Shown here piece by piece: positions 46,775 to 57,296 of a DNA stretch of 64,000 nt. The position numbers were made by a program, and so were the translations under genes. The DNA comes from Planctomycetota bacterium (lineage in GTDB: Bacteria > Planctomycetota > Planctomycetia > Planctomycetales > Planctomycetaceae). The notes beneath the pieces were generated by a model. That model was not told the DNA's origin, did no database searches, and was given only the letters and a program-made list of their open reading frames with translations. The stretch spans positions 62,001 to 126,000 of the forward strand of contig JACTNB010000036.1 in NCBI GenBank assembly GCA_014584345.1. The letters are read 5' to 3'. The stretch's first letter is position 1, and each line of letters begins with the position of its first letter.

Positions 46775-47138
46775 GATTCAATTCCTTGCTTGCCTGAAAT
46801 CCGGGACCGTGGGACCGGGTAGACTGGCCCTGCCTCAACGGCTTCCCCTACCACGCCCGCGGGGGCTGTCATTTGCTCGCGGGGCATGCTTGATGGTAGG
46901 GCGTGGCGGCCACGGTCGTCAAACCAGTAGTACAGAGGGGGCAGGTAACAGGCGGGCGGCACGGGCGGCGGTGTAAAATAAAAAAACCCCCGGCGACCTG
47001 AACCCGACTCCACTGGAGTGCGGGGCGATTCAGGAAACCGGGGTTTTCAGCCGATTGGTGTCAAATTCCGCGTGTCATCCCTGACACGCCTGAACCCGAC
47101 CGAGAGCAGCCTGAGAGACTGTGGATCCCTTCACAACA
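46775..47138. other. Intergenic region with terminator
   Basis: About 360 bp upstream of the SMP-30 gene and downstream of the HTH-receiver gene. It contains the terminator at 46976-47047 and otherwise no gene. Confidence 0.5.
46976..47047 (-). terminator. Long hairpin terminator of the HTH-receiver gene
   Basis: On the minus strand AACCCCGG...CCTGAA pairs with TTCAGG...CCGGGGGTT, with an inner stem CACTCC/GGAGTG, followed by TTTTTTT. It lies about 95 bp after the gene. Confidence 0.7.
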
Positions 47139-48923
<1,785 letters not shown>

Positions 48924-49784
48924 ATGCGGGAAGCCCCGGCTGTGGTGGAAATCAAGGAGATTCTGATTCGCACCTCGGGATTTCTGGGACCGGTTTGCAG
49001 TCACTCGTTGCAGCCTTATCGCGGATGTGCCTTTGGGAACAGCCTGTGTGGCGTCGGGTGTTATGTTCGGCATAACCCCTTTGTGACGAAGGGCCGCCCT
49101 TGGGGAGCATTTTTGGAGGCACGTCTCAATGCGGCTCGGCGCTACCGCGAGACGTATCCCCGGGAACTTGCCTGGACCCGCCGCCAACAGCGGAAATTCA
49201 CTATTTTCTGTGCCAGTTCCACCGATCCCTTTCCTCCCCAGGAGAGGAAACTGCAAATCACCTCTGCCCTGCTGCGAGCAATGGGCGAGTTTCCGCCCGA
49301 TGGACTGATCCTGCAGACCCATTCGCCGGATGTTTGCCGCGAAATCGAAACCCTGTTGCTGCTGGCGGAACGGACCGCGCTGCGAATTCATCTCAGCATT
49401 GAAGGCGATCGCGACCGACTGCCCGGCTTGCCACCCCCCGCCGCCTCGGTGGAACGGCGTTTCCAGGCTTGCCGCAAACTGAAGGAGCAGGGTTTGAACT
49501 GCGTGGTGACCGTGGCCCCCCTGCATCCGCTTCAGGATCCCGAGCAATTTTTCCAGCGGGTCGCGGAGTGTGCCAGCGGGGTGATCATCGATCATTTCAT
49601 CGAAGGGGACGGCAGCCTGCAGGGGAGGCGCACCCTGAAAACCGGATTGCCAGCCGCGATGCAGGCGATATTGCCGGAATCGGTGACACTCGACTATCGC
49701 GACCGGATGGTCGACATCGCCCGAAGCATTCTTCCGGGACGCGTCGGGGTGGGGCAGTCCGGTTTTGCAGGCGACTTCACCTGA
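48924..49784 (+). CDS. SplB-like (COG1533) radical SAM protein
   Basis: 286 residues. The start of the radical SAM barrel reads SLQPYRGCAFGNSLCGVGCY, giving CX6CX3C instead of the usual CX3CX2C, with three cysteines in the expected place after YRG. Later DPFPPQERKLQITSALL and GLILQTHSPDVCRE fit the spore photoproduct lyase-like/Rv2578c branch. These enzymes use SAM and a 4Fe-4S cluster; the substrate here is unknown. The ATG at 48924 is the only reasonable start. Confidence 0.82.
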   Translation: MREAPAVVEIKEILIRTSGFLGPVCSHSLQPYRGCAFGNSLCGVGCYVRHNPFVTKGRPWGAFLEARLNAARRYRETYPRELAWTRRQQRKFTIFCASSTDPFPPQERKLQITSALLRAMGEFPPDGLILQTHSPDVCREIETLLLLAERTALRIHLSIEGDRDRLPGLPPPAASVERRFQACRKLKEQGLNCVVTVAPLHPLQDPEQFFQRVAECASGVIIDHFIEGDGSLQGRRTLKTGLPAAMQAILPESVTLDYRDRMVDIARSILPGRVGVGQSGFAGDFT

Positions 49785-49922
49785 CTCCTTCTCCCCCGTG
49801 CCCGAGCACGGAGTGCTCCCCCGCGTTGGGGCGTGGGGCATGATCTGTCACGGGTTATTTTCCGGGCGATGTGTCCCTGATCTGGCCAGTGCAACCCGAA
49901 CTCAAAGCCTGCCAATATACTC

Positions 49923-49978
49923 GTTCGTTGTGCAGACTTCGTGTTGCGTGGATTGAAATGCAACGCAGAGGCGGGGAG
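49923..49978. repeat. 56-bp direct repeat, right copy
   Basis: It matches 48611-48666 at about 52 of 56 positions. It lies 18 bp before the aspS stop and 139 bp after the radical SAM gene. Confidence 0.8.
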
Positions 49979-49996
49979 GATCCCCGGGGAATACGG

Positions 49997-51763
49997 CTAC
50001 TCGGGCAGATTGAGTTTGATGTGCAATTCACGGAGTTGCTTGAAGTCGACTTCCGAGGGGGCGCCGGAAAGCAGGTCCGAGGCCTTCTGGGTCTTGGGGA
50101 ACGCGATCACGTCGCGAATGTTGTCGTAACCACACAGCAACATCACCCAGCGATCCAGTCCCAGGGCGATGCCGCCGTGCGGCGGCGCGCCGTAGCGCAG
50201 TCCCTGGAGCAAAAAGCCGAAGCGGTATTCCGCTTCCTCGGGGCTAATCTGCAGCAGGTCGAACACTTTTTGCTGAATTGCGGAATCGTGAATACGAATG
50301 CTGCCCGAGGCGGCCTCGTAGCCGTTGACGACCAGATCATAGGATTGCGCGCGGACGGCACCGGGGTCCGTGTCGAGTTTGGGGACGTCGTCGGGGTGGG
50401 GATAACAGAACGGATGATGCTCGGCGACCCAGCGGTTGTCCTCGGCATCGAAATGTAACAGCGGGAAATCGACAACCCACAGGCAGGAAAATGACCGGGG
50501 ATCGTAAAGTTTCAATTCCCGTCCCAGGCGATTCCGCAGTGCCGAGAGAGCCGCGCAGCTGACGGCAAAGGAATCGGCCACGCAGAAAATCAAGTCGCCG
50601 GGCTTGGCCTGGAACTTCGCGATGATAGCCGCCTGATCCTCCGGCGAGAAGAACTTGGCAATGGGGGAGTCGAGCCCATTTTCGTTGACTCGCAGGAATG
50701 CCAACCCCTTGGCGCCGTAGTCCTTTACAAACTCCGTCAGCTCGTCGATCATCTTGCGGGTGTACTTATCGGCTGCAGCGGGGGCAAGCAGTCCCCGGAC
50801 ACGACCCCCGGACTGAATGGTGCTGCTGAAGACACCGAAATCGCAGTGGGCCGCGATCTCTCCCAGATCGACCAGTTCCATGCCAAATCGCATATCGGGC
50901 TTGTCGGAACCGAAGCGCTCCATGACCTCTGCGTACGAATACCGGGGGAGCGGGAGCGGGTGCTCGATCCCCACCAGATTCCGGAGGGTTTCGCCAATCA
51001 GGCCATCGATCACTTCGAGCACGTCGTCCTGTTGGACGAAGGCCATTTCCACGTCGATCTGGGTGAATTCCGGCTGACGGTCGGCTCGCAGGTCTTCATC
51101 GCGAAAGCAGCGGGCAATCTGCATGTAGCGATCGTAACCGGCACACATCAGGAGTTGCTTGAAGATTTGCGGAGATTGCGGCAACGCATAGAAACAGCCT
51201 TCGTGGACCCGCGAGGGGACGAGGTAGTCGCGGGCACCTTCCGGCGTGCTGCGGCCCAGGATGGGGGTTTCGATATCGAGGAAACCCTGGCGGTCGAAGT
51301 AATCACGGACCAGTTTCGTGAATTTGTGCCTCAGGATCAGCGCCTGTTGCAGTTCGGGCCGGCGCAGATCGACCACGCGATTTTTCAGCCGGATTTCCTC
51401 GTTGGGCAAATCGCTGCCGCCCGGCAGAAACGGGGGGGTTGCCGATTTCCCCTGAATCGTTAACTGGGTGACGCGAAGTTCAATTTCCCCGGTTTCCAGC
51501 TTGGGATTGACCATATCGGCCGGGCGGGCGACCACTTCCCCCGTGACACTGATGACATCCTCGTGGCGCAGCCCCCGGGCTTCCCTCTGAATTTCACTGT
51601 TGTCTTCCAGATTGAATTTCGCCTGCGTTTTGCCATACCGATCCCGCAGATCGATGAACACAATCCCCGCATGATCGCGGTACTTGTCGACCCAGCCGGA
51701 GAGTGTTGCCTGCTGCCCGACATGAGTTTTTCGCAATTCGCCACAGGTATGGGTCCGTAACAC
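49997..51763 (-). CDS. aspS: Aspartyl-tRNA synthetase
   Basis: 588 residues, the normal bacterial AspRS length. The OB-fold anticodon domain opens with LRTHTCGELRKTHVGQQATL; class II motifs include RYMQIARCFRDEDLRADRQP (motif 2) and GGIALGLDRWVMLLCG (motif 3); the bacterial GAD insert domain lies at about 295-420. It charges tRNA-Asp. The GTG at 51763 is preferred: AGGAA precedes it and residues before it are not conserved text. The 285 bp between murA and aspS includes hairpin repeats. Confidence 0.97.
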   Translation of the reverse strand: MLRTHTCGELRKTHVGQQATLSGWVDKYRDHAGIVFIDLRDRYGKTQAKFNLEDNSEIQREARGLRHEDVISVTGEVVARPADMVNPKLETGEIELRVTQLTIQGKSATPPFLPGGSDLPNEEIRLKNRVVDLRRPELQQALILRHKFTKLVRDYFDRQGFLDIETPILGRSTPEGARDYLVPSRVHEGCFYALPQSPQIFKQLLMCAGYDRYMQIARCFRDEDLRADRQPEFTQIDVEMAFVQQDDVLEVIDGLIGETLRNLVGIEHPLPLPRYSYAEVMERFGSDKPDMRFGMELVDLGEIAAHCDFGVFSSTIQSGGRVRGLLAPAAADKYTRKMIDELTEFVKDYGAKGLAFLRVNENGLDSPIAKFFSPEDQAAIIAKFQAKPGDLIFCVADSFAVSCAALSALRNRLGRELKLYDPRSFSCLWVVDFPLLHFDAEDNRWVAEHHPFCYPHPDDVPKLDTDPGAVRAQSYDLVVNGYEAASGSIRIHDSAIQQKVFDLLQISPEEAEYRFGFLLQGLRYGAPPHGGIALGLDRWVMLLCGYDNIRDVIAFPKTQKASDLLSGAPSEVDFKQLRELHIKLNLPE

Positions 51764-51833
51764 GATGCAGTATTCCTGAATGACGTTCTTGATATTTCCG
51801 CCGAAGGTCGCTCGCGGTTTAATTCCGGGCTGT

Positions 51834-51906
51834 GTGCCACTGGCTTTACCAGTGATTTCTCCCTGTTGACGAGATACCCGCAAGGCACTGGCAGAGCCAG
51901 TGGCAC
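51834..51906. repeat. Inverted repeat with nested hairpins upstream of aspS
   Basis: Perfect 12-bp arms GTGCCACTGGCT (51834-51845) and AGCCAGTGGCAC (51895-51906). Each arm also forms its own hairpin (CACTGG/CCAGTG). The theme resembles the second repeat family. It could be a regulatory RNA leader or an element remnant. Confidence 0.6.
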
Positions 51907-52048
51907 CCGAAGACCAAGCCAGACAGAGCACTCGTTCCCGCGATGAAACGCACGACCGGGACGCGACACAGGCCGAGATTATAGTCGCTGGCAGGGGAGA
52001 TTGAAGCAGCAGACCCCCGAAATCTGGCCGGGGAAGCGACTTCGCCCC

Positions 52049-53398
52049 TTATTGAGGCGTATTTCGGCTCGGATTTCCCGGGCGGCTCCAATGCGGCTGG
52101 CGAAGTGGAGAACTCGCGCCGGAAACCGATTCCGGGTCTCGTTTTCGCTCGACGATTGCTCCCAGGCCGCGGAGCTTTTCGTCCAGCCGTTCGTAACCTC
52201 GGTCCAAATGATAAATCCGCCGTATCGTCGATTCCCCCTCGGCAGCCAGGGCGGCGAGCACCAGGGCGGCACTGGCTCGCAAATCCGAGGCCATCACGCT
52301 GGCAGCGCTGAGTTGCGGCACGCCCTGGATGATGACGCTGTTGGCTTCGCGGCGGATCTGTGCGCCCATGCGCATCAACTCGGCGGCATGCATGAAACGC
52401 TCGGGAAAGACGTGGTCGGTCACAATGCCCACCCCCTCCGCAAGGCTCATGAGGGCCGTCCACTGGGCCTGAACATCGGTAGGAAAACCGGGGTAGGGAG
52501 TTGCGACCAGGGCTCCCGCCCGGGGGCGTGCCGTGCCGCGAACCGTCACGCGATTTTCGTGAACGAGGACATCCGCCCCCGCCAGGCGCAAGTGTTCAAT
52601 TACCGCAGTCAGCGTCTCGGGCTGGCAGTGTTCGACCGTCACTTGACCGCGTGTGATGGCCGCGGCAATCATCCATGTGGCCGCCTCGATCCGATCGGGA
52701 ATGATCGCATAGCGGCAGGGGTACAGGGTGTCGACTCCTTCGATCGTCAGCAGTGGCGTTCCCAGTCCCTCGATGCGGGCACCACAGGCTTGCAGGAAAT
52801 GTCCCAGGTCGGCCACTTCCGGTTCGCAGGCCGCTGCTTCGATCTGGGTGATTCCCCGGGCCAGCGTTGCAGCCGTCATTACGTTGCAGGTACCCGTAAC
52901 GGTACTTCCTTGGGGACCGCTCAAATGAATGCGGGCTCCACGGAGTCGAGCAGCCCGGGCCTGCACGTACCCGTTGCGGATTTCAATCTCCGCTCCCAGG
53001 GCCACCAGCCCCCGCAGATGCAAATCGATGGGGCGAAGTCCGATATTGCATCCCCCCGGCAGGGAAACACAGGCTTCCCCTCGACTGGCCAACAGCGGTC
53101 CCAGTACGCAAACACTGGCGCGCATTTTGCGCACCAGTTCGTAATCGGCGACAAAAGCCGCTCCGGAAGTGCTGGTGAACGCCAATCCGCCCGTCGCCTC
53201 GGGCTCGGTCCGCACGCCAAGTTGCCCCAGCAGTTCCGTCATGCTGGCGATATCTCGCAGCACCGGAATGTTTTCCAGAATCGTGCAGCCGGGAATCGCC
53301 AGCGTTGCCGCCATGATCGGGAGAGCGGCGTTTTTCGCACCCGAAACCCGCACGTGGCCGACAAGCGGCCGTCCTCCCTGCACGCTCAACATGTCCAT
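52049..53398 (-). CDS. murA: UDP-N-acetylglucosamine 1-carboxyvinyltransferase
   Basis: 449 residues. The first committed step of peptidoglycan synthesis, transferring enolpyruvate to UDP-GlcNAc. It has VSGAKNAALPIMAATLAIPG at the start, the catalytic cysteine in LPGGCNIGLRPIDLHLRGL, and the late motif GFPTDVQAQWTAL. The C-terminal 30 residues are an extra, low-complexity extension. The start at 53398 follows CAGGGA; prmC ends 32 bp upstream. Presence of intact MurA supports peptidoglycan in this organism. Confidence 0.97.
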   Translation of the reverse strand: MDMLSVQGGRPLVGHVRVSGAKNAALPIMAATLAIPGCTILENIPVLRDIASMTELLGQLGVRTEPEATGGLAFTSTSGAAFVADYELVRKMRASVCVLGPLLASRGEACVSLPGGCNIGLRPIDLHLRGLVALGAEIEIRNGYVQARAARLRGARIHLSGPQGSTVTGTCNVMTAATLARGITQIEAAACEPEVADLGHFLQACGARIEGLGTPLLTIEGVDTLYPCRYAIIPDRIEAATWMIAAAITRGQVTVEHCQPETLTAVIEHLRLAGADVLVHENRVTVRGTARPRAGALVATPYPGFPTDVQAQWTALMSLAEGVGIVTDHVFPERFMHAAELMRMGAQIRREANSVIIQGVPQLSAASVMASDLRASAALVLAALAAEGESTIRRIYHLDRGYERLDEKLRGLGAIVERKRDPESVSGASSPLRQPHWSRPGNPSRNTPQ

Positions 53399-53430
53399 GA
53401 CGCATTCCCTGCCTGGCGGATCCGATCGTA

Positions 53431-54354
53431 TTATGTCTGCAGACACAGACCGACGCAGCGTTGCCGACCGTGCAAATCCTCGTACACTTCCCGCGGTTCC
53501 CAGATCCCGGAGTGTGCCGCCAGTTCCAATACGGGCTGAATCTGGCTGGGATCCATTTCCAACAACACCCAGCCTCCCGGTTTCAGGTAAGCGGGTGCTG
53601 TTTCCAGAATGTGGCGGATGACATCGAGTCCATCAGCCCCCCCATCGAGGGCCGCATGGGGTTCGTGAGTTTGTAACTCCGGTTGCAAGGTCGCGATTTC
53701 CGCGGTCGTCACATAAGGGGGATTGCTCACGATGACATCAAAGGGGGGACACTCCGCCGGCAAGGCGGAAAACAGATCGCCGGACAAAATCTGGACCCGA
53801 TCTCTGGTCTGGTGGCGTTCCGCATTCTTGCGGGAGACACGCAGGGGAATTTCGTTGCGTTCGATGGCGGTGACACGGGCGCGCGGTTCTCGAACCGCTA
53901 CCGTGATGGCCACGCATCCGCTGCCGGTGCACAGATCGAGCACCCGCGATGCCGAAAGCCCCGCGATCCTATCGAGGGTTTTGATGACCAGCGTTTCGGT
54001 TTCCGGGCGAGGGATGAACACTCCCGGTTCCACGAGAAAATCGAGGCTGAAGAATTCCCGGTGTCCCACCAGATAGGCGACCGGTTCCCGCTGGACCCGG
54101 CGTTTGACGAGTTCCCGCATCTGGGTACGCGTCGCCTCGTCGACCACGTCGTTGAAGTGGGCGTATAGCTGAATCCGCTCACACTTGCGGGCATAAGCCA
54201 GCAGGACTTCGCTCTCGAGTCGAGGGGCTTCGCTGCCGTGTTTTTTCAAATGCTCGGTCGTCCAGGCGAGTATCCGCTGGATGGTCCAGGGTTGCTCCGC
54301 CGGGGAAATCGGTTTCGCGGGCGAGGAACGCTCCTGCGTGTTACGGGTTTCCAC
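53431..54354 (-). CDS. prmC: Release factor glutamine methyltransferase
   Basis: 307 residues from the GTG at 54354, which has AGGAGG just upstream. The N-terminal helical domain (QREPVAYLVGHREFFSLDF) is followed by a SAM-binding methyltransferase fold: VLDLCTGSGCVAITVA, and the catalytic VSNPPYV. It N5-methylates the GGQ glutamine of RF1/RF2, and the RF1 gene is directly upstream. Upstream in-frame text to 54426 is not protein-like. Confidence 0.96.
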   Translation of the reverse strand: METRNTQERSSPAKPISPAEQPWTIQRILAWTTEHLKKHGSEAPRLESEVLLAYARKCERIQLYAHFNDVVDEATRTQMRELVKRRVQREPVAYLVGHREFFSLDFLVEPGVFIPRPETETLVIKTLDRIAGLSASRVLDLCTGSGCVAITVAVREPRARVTAIERNEIPLRVSRKNAERHQTRDRVQILSGDLFSALPAECPPFDVIVSNPPYVTTAEIATLQPELQTHEPHAALDGGADGLDVIRHILETAPAYLKPGGWVLLEMDPSQIQPVLELAAHSGIWEPREVYEDLHGRQRCVGLCLQT

Positions 54355-54483
54355 TACGTCCTCCTGACATGCTCGATGTGCCGCGGACTCGCCGAATGAA
54401 ACAACCCCTGGAGCAAGGCAACACACGCGAGCCCTTTCCCGGGAACGCGAGGCGACCGGGAGGGAACCTGGCTTTCACAACAC

Positions 54484-55560
54484 TCAAACGTTGTCGTTGT
54501 CTCCCCGCAATCGCTCCTGGCGATCGAATTCCAGCAAACCCTGGACCAGTTCCTTCAGGTCACCACTCATAATCTGGTCCAGCTTGTGCAGCGTCAAGCC
54601 TATGCGATGGTCGGTCACGCGGCCTTGGGGAAAGTTGTAGGTGCGAATGCGACTGTTGCGGTCCCCGGTGCCGATCAACGTGCGCCGATGACTGGCCCGC
54701 TCGGCATGCAACTGCTGTTGCTGAGCTTCCAGAATGCGGCTGCGGAGCACGCGCATAGCGGAGGCCCGGTTCTTGTGCTGGCTTTTTTCGTCCTGGCATT
54801 GTACCACGGTGCCCGTGGGCAAGTGGGTAATGCGAATGGCTGACTCCGTTTTATTGACCTTTTGCCCCCCTGGCCCGGAGGCCCGGAAGGTATCGATCTT
54901 TAAGTCTTCGGGCTTGATATCGATTTCCACTTCATCGGCTTCGGGCATGACCGCGACCGTAGCCGCCGAGGTGTGAATCCGCCCCTGGGTTTCGGTTTCG
55001 GGGACGCGTTGCACACGATGCCCACCACTTTCGAACTGCAATTCGTGAAAGGCCCCTTCGCCGGAAACGGAAAAGACCACCTCGCGGAGTCCCCCCATTT
55101 CCGTGGGATGGAAGTCGATCAGCTCCCGTTTCCAGCCCCGCTGATCGATGTACTTGCAGTACATTTCGTACAAATTCTGGGCGAACAGAGCCGCTTCGTC
55201 TCCGCCGGTCCCTGCCCGAATTTCCATGATCAGACCGCCCCGCGTGATGGAATCTCCCGCAGTGGCCAGGTCTTCCAGTTCCGTCGCCATGCCTTCCCGG
55301 CGTTGTTCGAGTTGATCCAGCTCTTCCTGGGCGTATTTCCGCGATTGCGGATCGGTTTCCTCGTCGAGCATCATCCGGGCGGCATCGATATCCGCCTCCA
55401 GGGCATGCCAGGCGCGCATCGTCTGCGCCACCTTCTTGAGCCCGCCGTATTCCTTCTGGATGGCGAGCATCTTGGCGGGATTGCCGAGCACGCTCGGATC
55501 CTGCATTTGCTGCTCCAATTCAATGAAGCGCTGATATTTTGCTTCCAGACTGGGAAACAT
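54484..55560 (-). CDS. prfA: Peptide chain release factor 1
   Basis: 358 residues. It terminates translation at UAA/UAG. GGQ is in ASGPGGQKVNKTESAI; the codon-recognition tripeptide lies in HRVQRVPETETQGRIHTSA, where the middle residue is Glu (PET) rather than the Ala of E. coli PAT, a substitution that still fits PxT. The ATG at 55560 matches the family N-terminus (MFPSLEAKYQRF). prmC follows by 129 bp, the modifying enzyme for this factor. Confidence 0.97.
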   Translation of the reverse strand: MFPSLEAKYQRFIELEQQMQDPSVLGNPAKMLAIQKEYGGLKKVAQTMRAWHALEADIDAARMMLDEETDPQSRKYAQEELDQLEQRREGMATELEDLATAGDSITRGGLIMEIRAGTGGDEAALFAQNLYEMYCKYIDQRGWKRELIDFHPTEMGGLREVVFSVSGEGAFHELQFESGGHRVQRVPETETQGRIHTSAATVAVMPEADEVEIDIKPEDLKIDTFRASGPGGQKVNKTESAIRITHLPTGTVVQCQDEKSQHKNRASAMRVLRSRILEAQQQQLHAERASHRRTLIGTGDRNSRIRTYNFPQGRVTDHRIGLTLHKLDQIMSGDLKELVQGLLEFDRQERLRGDNDNV

Positions 55561-55679
55561 GAGAGACTTCCGCCCTGAAAAACCGGATGGCAGGCGAGGG
55601 ACACCCTCCGCTGCAGTCTCCGTGCGAATTTCGCGACAGACTGGCCGAGGGGAAATAGTTATGTGGGCAGACAAGAACA

Positions 55680-55708
55680 GCCGGTGAATGCGCTGGACAC
55701 TCACCGGC
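55680..55708 (-). terminator. Hairpin between rpmE and prfA
   Basis: Arms GCCGGTGA and TCACCGGC lie about 50 bp after the rpmE stop on the minus strand; the following sequence (TGTTCTTGTC) is only moderately T-rich. It may attenuate transcription into prfA. Confidence 0.45.
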
Positions 55709-55758
55709 CGATCGCAATTCAGGAGACACTCCTTCCGACTGGCGGTGGAGCAATGGAA

Positions 55759-56013
55759 CTACTTGCCACCTTTCCAGTTGTACTTCTTCTGGAACTTCTC
55801 AACGCGTCCAGCCGTATCGACGTATTTCATCTGACCAGTGTAGAACGGATGGCTGTACGAACTGATATCCACCTTCACCAGGGGATATTCGTTCCCATCT
55901 TCCCACTTGATCGTCTCTTTGGACTTCATCGTGGATTGCGTGAGAAACTTGTCGCCGGAACCGGTGTCCAAAAACACAACGGGATGGTAATCGGGGTGAA
56001 TGTCTTTTTGCAT
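55759..56013 (-). CDS. rpmE2: 50S ribosomal protein L31 type B
   Basis: 84 residues. The type B signature MQKDIHPDYHPVVFLDTGSG lacks the zinc cysteines of type A, and HPFYTGQMKYVDTAGRVEKF is the conserved C-terminal part. Zinc-free L31 paralogues are often favoured under zinc limitation, but no second copy is in the window. The ATG at 56013 matches the family start. It heads the rpmE-prfA-prmC-murA cluster. Confidence 0.95.
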   Translation of the reverse strand: MQKDIHPDYHPVVFLDTGSGDKFLTQSTMKSKETIKWEDGNEYPLVKVDISSYSHPFYTGQMKYVDTAGRVEKFQKKYNWKGGK

Positions 56014-56420
56014 GGTGAAACCTAAAGGGGGGGAATGTACGGCGATACCTGCAGCGCCGGCTGATCCATCGGGCGGACCGTCTGTGCGCAAAACAAGACG
56101 CGAAGATGACCGGGATTTATGCAACTTATTGGTACTGAAAGGCTTGCTCAATACAAAGGAAGTTGCCGGGGCCCCAGACTCAAACTTTGACGAACCACCA
56201 GGAAGAAATCAGTCTATCCCCGCTGCTTCGGAAAGGCAAGCGATTTTCCGCTGGGCGGAGGGGCGAACCGTTCGTAAATTTCGGAAATTCCCCCCTGTGC
56301 AGAAGCTTCCTGCTCCCCGAATCGCTCCGCTCCGTTTATGATGCGGAAAATCCTGGACTTCGGATGCGGAAAAGCCATGCCCGTCGTCCCCCCCTTCTCC
56401 CCCCGCAGCGATGTGATGCC
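56014..56420. other. Divergent region between rpmE and rhomboid gene
   Basis: About 400 bp with the promoters of two divergent genes. The rhomboid frame is open further upstream (to 56163) but lacks protein-like character there. Confidence 0.4.
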
Positions 56421-57197
56421 ATGATCCCTCTGCGCGACGATATCCCCTCCAGGACAACACCTTATGTAAATTATGCGGTGTTGGTGGTCTGTCTGCTAAC
56501 CTTTTTACAGCAGGTTGCGGATACACCCAATGGGAGCGCGATGATCGAGCAATTTGGCATGATCCCGGCCCGCATCACGCATCCGGGCGAGGTGGTGATC
56601 ATTCAAGACTACGAAATAGTCCGCCAGCATCCCCAACCGGAAGTCAAGGTGATCGAACGCCCGGCTTTGCCCTCCGCCGTGCCTCCCGCGCTGACCTTTA
56701 TTACGTCCATGTTTCTGCACGGGGGCTGGCTGCATCTGATCGGCAATCTGCTGTTCCTGTATATCTTTGGAGATAATGTCGAGGATTGTTTCGGGCATGT
56801 GGGGTATCTGCTGTTTTATCTGGGAACGGGCATCCTGGCGGGTTTGGCGCACTGGGCCGCCATGCCGGAATCGGCCATTCCGACCATCGGAGCCAGCGGA
56901 GCCATTGCCGGAATCATGGGAGGGTATTTCGTACTGTATCCGCATGCCCGAGTGCTGGCGGTGATTCCCATTTTCATCATCTTGTACACTGTGGTGCTGC
57001 CCGCACAGTTGTTTCTGGGGGTCTGGTTTCTGATTCAGCTGTTGCAGGGGACCAGTTCCCTGGGGGGGCTACAAACCAGTGGCGTCGCCTGGTGGGCGCA
57101 CATCGGCGGGTTTTTCGCGGGCTACGTGCTGGCCCGATTCCTCAAAATCGCGGGTGTTCTTAAGCCCGTCGTCCACGAACGCCGCTACATCTCCTGA
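56421..57197 (+). CDS. Rhomboid family intramembrane serine protease
   Basis: 258 residues with six predicted membrane helices. Catalytic serine in TIGASGAIAGIMGGYF and catalytic histidine in AWWAHIGGFFAGYVL. The HGGWLHLIGNLLFLYIFGDN loop-helix is a hallmark of the family. It cleaves membrane proteins within the bilayer. A 60-residue extracytoplasmic segment between helices 1 and 2 (VVIIQDYEIVRQHPQ) is longer than usual. The ATG at 56421 opens the first helix region. Confidence 0.93.
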   Translation: MIPLRDDIPSRTTPYVNYAVLVVCLLTFLQQVADTPNGSAMIEQFGMIPARITHPGEVVIIQDYEIVRQHPQPEVKVIERPALPSAVPPALTFITSMFLHGGWLHLIGNLLFLYIFGDNVEDCFGHVGYLLFYLGTGILAGLAHWAAMPESAIPTIGASGAIAGIMGGYFVLYPHARVLAVIPIFIILYTVVLPAQLFLGVWFLIQLLQGTSSLGGLQTSGVAWWAHIGGFFAGYVLARFLKIAGVLKPVVHERRYIS

Positions 57198-57296
57198 ACG
57201 GATTAAATGCCTCCCCGGCATAACGAGCGGCGGGTGAGCATGCCGAACGATTGACCGCATGTCCGGGCGCCAGCCGCGGATGTTTCGTATCAAGGA

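Noticed and set aside
54960..55030. Release factor with PET rather than PAT as a codon-recognition defect
   Set aside because: The middle position of the RF1 PxT motif tolerates variation, and the GGQ and flanking text are standard.
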